Source: Quercus robur
Lineage: Eukaryota > Streptophyta > Magnoliopsida > Fagales > Fagaceae
Assembly: GCF_932294415.1 (NCBI RefSeq)
Contig: NC_065538.1
Location: 76,583,834-76,647,833 of the forward strand
Direction of reading: 5' to 3'
DNA length: 64,000 bases
Position 1 is the stretch's first letter. Each line of letters starts with the position of its first letter. Below the pieces are notes generated by a model. It was not told where the DNA came from, did no database searches, and worked only from the letters and a program-made list of their open reading frames with translations. Position numbers and translations under genes: made by a program. Positions 61,201-64,000 of this stretch are shown here, piece by piece.

Positions 61201-61987
61201 TAGGACATGTAGCATTGCTTAAGGCTTCCTTGTACCTATTGTTCTCAGCACGAAGTTTTTCATTCTCCGATTTCAAAATTGAATTCTCATGACGTTCATG
61301 TTGGGCCTATAATAGAGTAGATTTAGTCATTCACAACTCAGTAATGCTACACAAAATATATCAAAACCTTTTCAACCAGTATAAGCTTAAATGCTTAACA
61401 TACCGCTATGATTTAACCTAGTAATGACAAGTCCTTGTCAATTAGAAGGGGAAGTCCATATGAACTTTTTACACACACCCACATTAAATATACATTGGGA
61501 ATCACATAAAAAATTTGAAAATTTATACTTTATATATATAATATGTGTTACCTTCATTTGGGTCCGCTTATTTTGGAACCAAAACTTCACTTGTAAAGGC
61601 TCTAACCCTAACTCACGGCTAAGCTCTTTCCTTTGCTTGTCATCTGGGTGAGGGCACTCCTTGAAGAATCTGATATAAACCCAAGTTACAAAAATCACTA
61701 AACAAGATGATATAAATATATATCAGACATCAATAACATAGTGAGAATGTTTATGCTTACGCTTCCATTTCCTGGATTTGACGCTGTGTATGGCGGTGGT
61801 ACCGCTTCTTTTTGGCGCGTTGGTTGGGGTCTTGATCATCCCCAGATGGAGCTTCCATGGTTTCAGTACCAGATTTAGTCTCAAAATCATCATCTCTAAG
61901 CTTTCCCAATTCATCATCATCATCATCAGACTTGTGTGGCATATCCAACAAATGATGGTGAGTTTCGAACATATTTGGCTCAAACAT
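58269..61987 (-). CDS. PDF2: HD-Zip class IV transcription factor, ATML1/PDF2 group (10 coding exons)
   Basis: Minus-strand exons are 61987-61761, 61669-61552, 61306-61118, 60847-60410, 60324-60223, 60096-59896, 59811-59637, 59457-59186, 58844-58749 and 58634-58269. All junctions are GT-AG, giving 727 residues, close to Arabidopsis PDF2 (743). The homeodomain spans about 59-117 ([30 protein letters not shown]). The zipper-loop-zipper follows (about 118-190, with the CPNCGG pair). The START domain is about 238-465 ([19 protein letters not shown]), then the START-adjacent domain to the end ([39 protein letters not shown]). The chosen start gives [12 protein letters not shown], aligned with PDF2's MYHPNMFESHHH; an in-frame ATG five codons upstream is possible. 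Members specify shoot epidermis (L1 layer) identity in the nucleus and bind L1-box DNA. No defect is seen. Confidence 0.95.
59531..59597 (+). mobile_element. Short SINE-like insertion with 22-bp target repeats in HD-Zip intron 7
   Basis: Two 22-bp direct repeats (59509-59530 and 59598-59619, core TTTTCTATTC-TGTAAAAT, one mismatch) flank 67 bp containing CTCTAACTCAACTGGAAGC, an A-box-like motif of plant SINEs, and TCTCTTATAAGTG. Long target repeats and the A-box suggest a truncated SINE. The B-box is not seen. Confidence 0.4.
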
Positions 61988-63700
61988 TTTACAAATCTTC
62001 AAGATTTTGAAGCTAAGATTTTTAACCTGAGAGGGAAAATAGGAACTAAGTAATTAGGTTCACACATCAAAAAAAAAAAAAAAAAAAAATCTAGAACAGT
62101 GGAAACGATAATTAATATCGTGATAGTAATATATAAAACTCCCTAAAAAAGAGTACAGGATCTGAGAGAAAGAACAGAACCCCATATTATTATTATTAAA
62201 AACTGTGCACATAATAAATAGGAGATGAAATCATCTTGGGCAAGTAATCTGTTTACCACTGTCAAAGTTGATATACATGAAGTACAAGGTAAGGCTGTGA
62301 TTGTAAACCTCTAAAAATGTAAATCATTAATACCACCACTCTCTCCCTCACACTCGTTTCTATCGACACAAGAATTTTTCTTCAACATTATTACTATCAT
62401 ATTGCTTAGACACTATATTACAACTCTAATTTTGCTCACTCAGATATGTGACAAAGATTAATGAAGTGAAATTATCAAATAAACCTAAACCAGCAAAACA
62501 TTTGAGCTCTCAAATAGTTAAATTTTGTATATCATCTAGTACTAAGCATATGAGGAGGGGAAAAACCCAAAAAAAAGAAAAGAAAAAGAAAAAGAAAAAA
62601 AAGAAATAGAAGAAGATAAAAATAAGGCCAACCTGATTGTTGCTTAGCCACGAAGAAACTTCTCTATGTTCCCTTTAACTCAATCACCAGAAGCATTAAT
62701 CCGGTTGGCATATTTGACTTTCACACAAACCCTAGACACCATACATTTGTTCTTTTTCTCTCTGTCAAGAGGAAGAGGTTTTGAGTTTGGTTTCTTGTTG
62801 AGGTTAGTGGGGTTGGTTTTAATAGATTCTCTGGCACTGTCTGAGAGAACCTAATAAGAATAGGACATGTAGCAAGAGGCCAGAGATGGCTACGGTTTTG
62901 GGCTTCAAAAGGGGACCAAAAAGTCTTTCAGCCTTGGTTCTCTTACGTGCCAACAAACACTGTCTTTTGGACTAAAAGTTGATGGAAAAGAGTTGACAAT
63001 CAAAGGGGACTTTTTGACACCCCAAATTTCAACACAAACAAAGATTTATAACGCTTACTAGGATCTCGGTGAGCTCCCCCAACAACACACACACACTCTC
63101 TCTCTCCCTCCCTCTTTTTCTCTTATGTGAAATATAACGGAAAAAATTGTTTGAAAATATGGTTTAAACAGACATATATGAGTTGTTTTGAGCTTGAAGA
63201 CTTGAAGCACAAAAACCCTTTTGAAGCTGTAAGGAGAGGACCACGAGAGAAGGGTCAGATCTGTTTTTGGAGACTTTTGGGTCACTGAAAAACTAGTTTT
63301 CGGGGTTTAAAAAAAGTGGGGTTATTTACTTATTTATTAATTTTTTTTTCAATTGTTAGGGCATTCTGATTGGTACTGTAATACTAGTACAAAGGGTTTA
63401 AGAAGAACGCGGCTATGTAGGATGAGAGAGAGAGAGAGAGAGAGCGAGCGATAGAGTGAGAGAGAATGAAACGGACGAGAAAAAAGAGGAGATAAAATCA
63501 AAAGTAAAAGAAGGCCTTGAAGAGGGTGAGAGAGAATGGAAGAGAAGAAAAGGGTAGGGAACAGGTGGAGAGGATGTGGCAGCAGGGAGGAGTTATTGCA
63601 GAGCTTATTGAGATGATGTAATAGCATTTATGGAGGGAGAGAGAGAGCCTCTAGGGTATGGTGAAAGAAATTACGGCTTCTTAATTCCATCAACCTTCAA
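61988..63700 (-). promoter_or_regulatory. HD-Zip 5' UTR, leader intron and promoter
   Basis: A TCTCAG acceptor upstream of the ATG (exon start 62035) and a CAG|GTTGGC donor (exon end 62633) predict a 5'-UTR intron of about 597 bp, as reported for Arabidopsis ATML1-type genes. Upstream, AGCATTTA at 63623-63630 matches the reverse complement of the L1 box (TAAATGYA) at 7 of 8 bases. A pyrimidine tract at 63085-63121 and GA repeats at 63427-63468 offer GAGA-type sites. No TATA box was assigned. Confidence 0.4.
63424..63470. repeat. (GA)n microsatellite upstream of the HD-Zip gene
   Basis: Uninterrupted GA from about 63427 to 63444, then GAGCGAGCGA and more GAGA to 63470. Purine-rich GAGA sequence continues to about 63650. 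A 22-base A-run sits at 63913-63934. Nothing else is seen to the window end. Confidence 0.85.
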
Positions 63701-64000
63701 CCGTTTCACTGCCACAGAAAGCTTAGAAAATTTTGAGAAATAATTAATTCACTCTTATGGTGTGTACGGGACTAGAAAAAATGGTCCAAACCATTGCTTT
63801 GCTTTTTATATATGAATAAGTTTTCTTTTGAGAGGATTAAATTTCAACTCATACAGTAATACTTATTATAATACATATAAAAATTTCAACTCATAAGTAT
63901 TACTGTTTACTAAAAAAAAAAAAAAAAAAAAAAAATTCAACTCATACATCATCAAACAAACAAACAAAGACATCAATTGAATTTTGGTTTGGATTGTAAA

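Overview
The window is nuclear DNA of a eudicot plant, probably a woody species. It has spliced plant genes with GT-AG introns, AT-rich spacers with long A/T runs, and many plant transposons (hAT, LINE, Helitron, CACTA, SINE, MITEs, lone LTRs). Nothing bacterial, organellar, CRISPR-like or prophage-like was seen. The species cannot be fixed from the sequence alone. All exon models were read by hand from splice signals and family motifs.

Layout. 0.6-17.3 kb: two minus-strand F-box/LRR/FBD paralogues (598-2291 and 14704-16300) with the same three-coding-exon layout and apparently the same 5'-UTR intron. The DNA between them is filled by transposons: a LINE split by a lone LTR, two short Helitron-like elements, and a 5.5 kb hAT transposon (6612-12131) that looks complete, with matching terminal repeats, a perfect 8-bp target duplication and an open transposase. 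18.0-22.7 kb: a second decayed LINE, also split by a lone LTR. 22.7-25.5 kb: AT-rich repeats.

25.5-34.9 kb: a plus-strand PCFS4/Pcf11-like mRNA 3'-end processing factor, seven coding exons, about 1023 residues. 36.3-41.8 kb: a minus-strand tryptophan synthase beta-like gene, five exons, 480 residues, convergent with PCFS4. Its frame is intact, yet several residues that are nearly invariant in the enzyme are changed, including the catalytic glutamate. This is the most unusual coding feature of the window. 42-58 kb: gene-poor spacer with a long-inverted-repeat foldback element, a hAT-derived MITE, a CACTA-type element, tandem duplications and SINE pieces. 58.3-62.6 kb: a minus-strand HD-Zip class IV gene of the ATML1/PDF2 group, ten coding exons, 727 residues, with a 5'-UTR intron and a GA-rich upstream region.

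The four host gene types (F-box, RNA 3'-end processing, amino-acid metabolism, epidermal transcription factor) share no evident pathway. Their neighbourhood looks like ordinary plant gene order.
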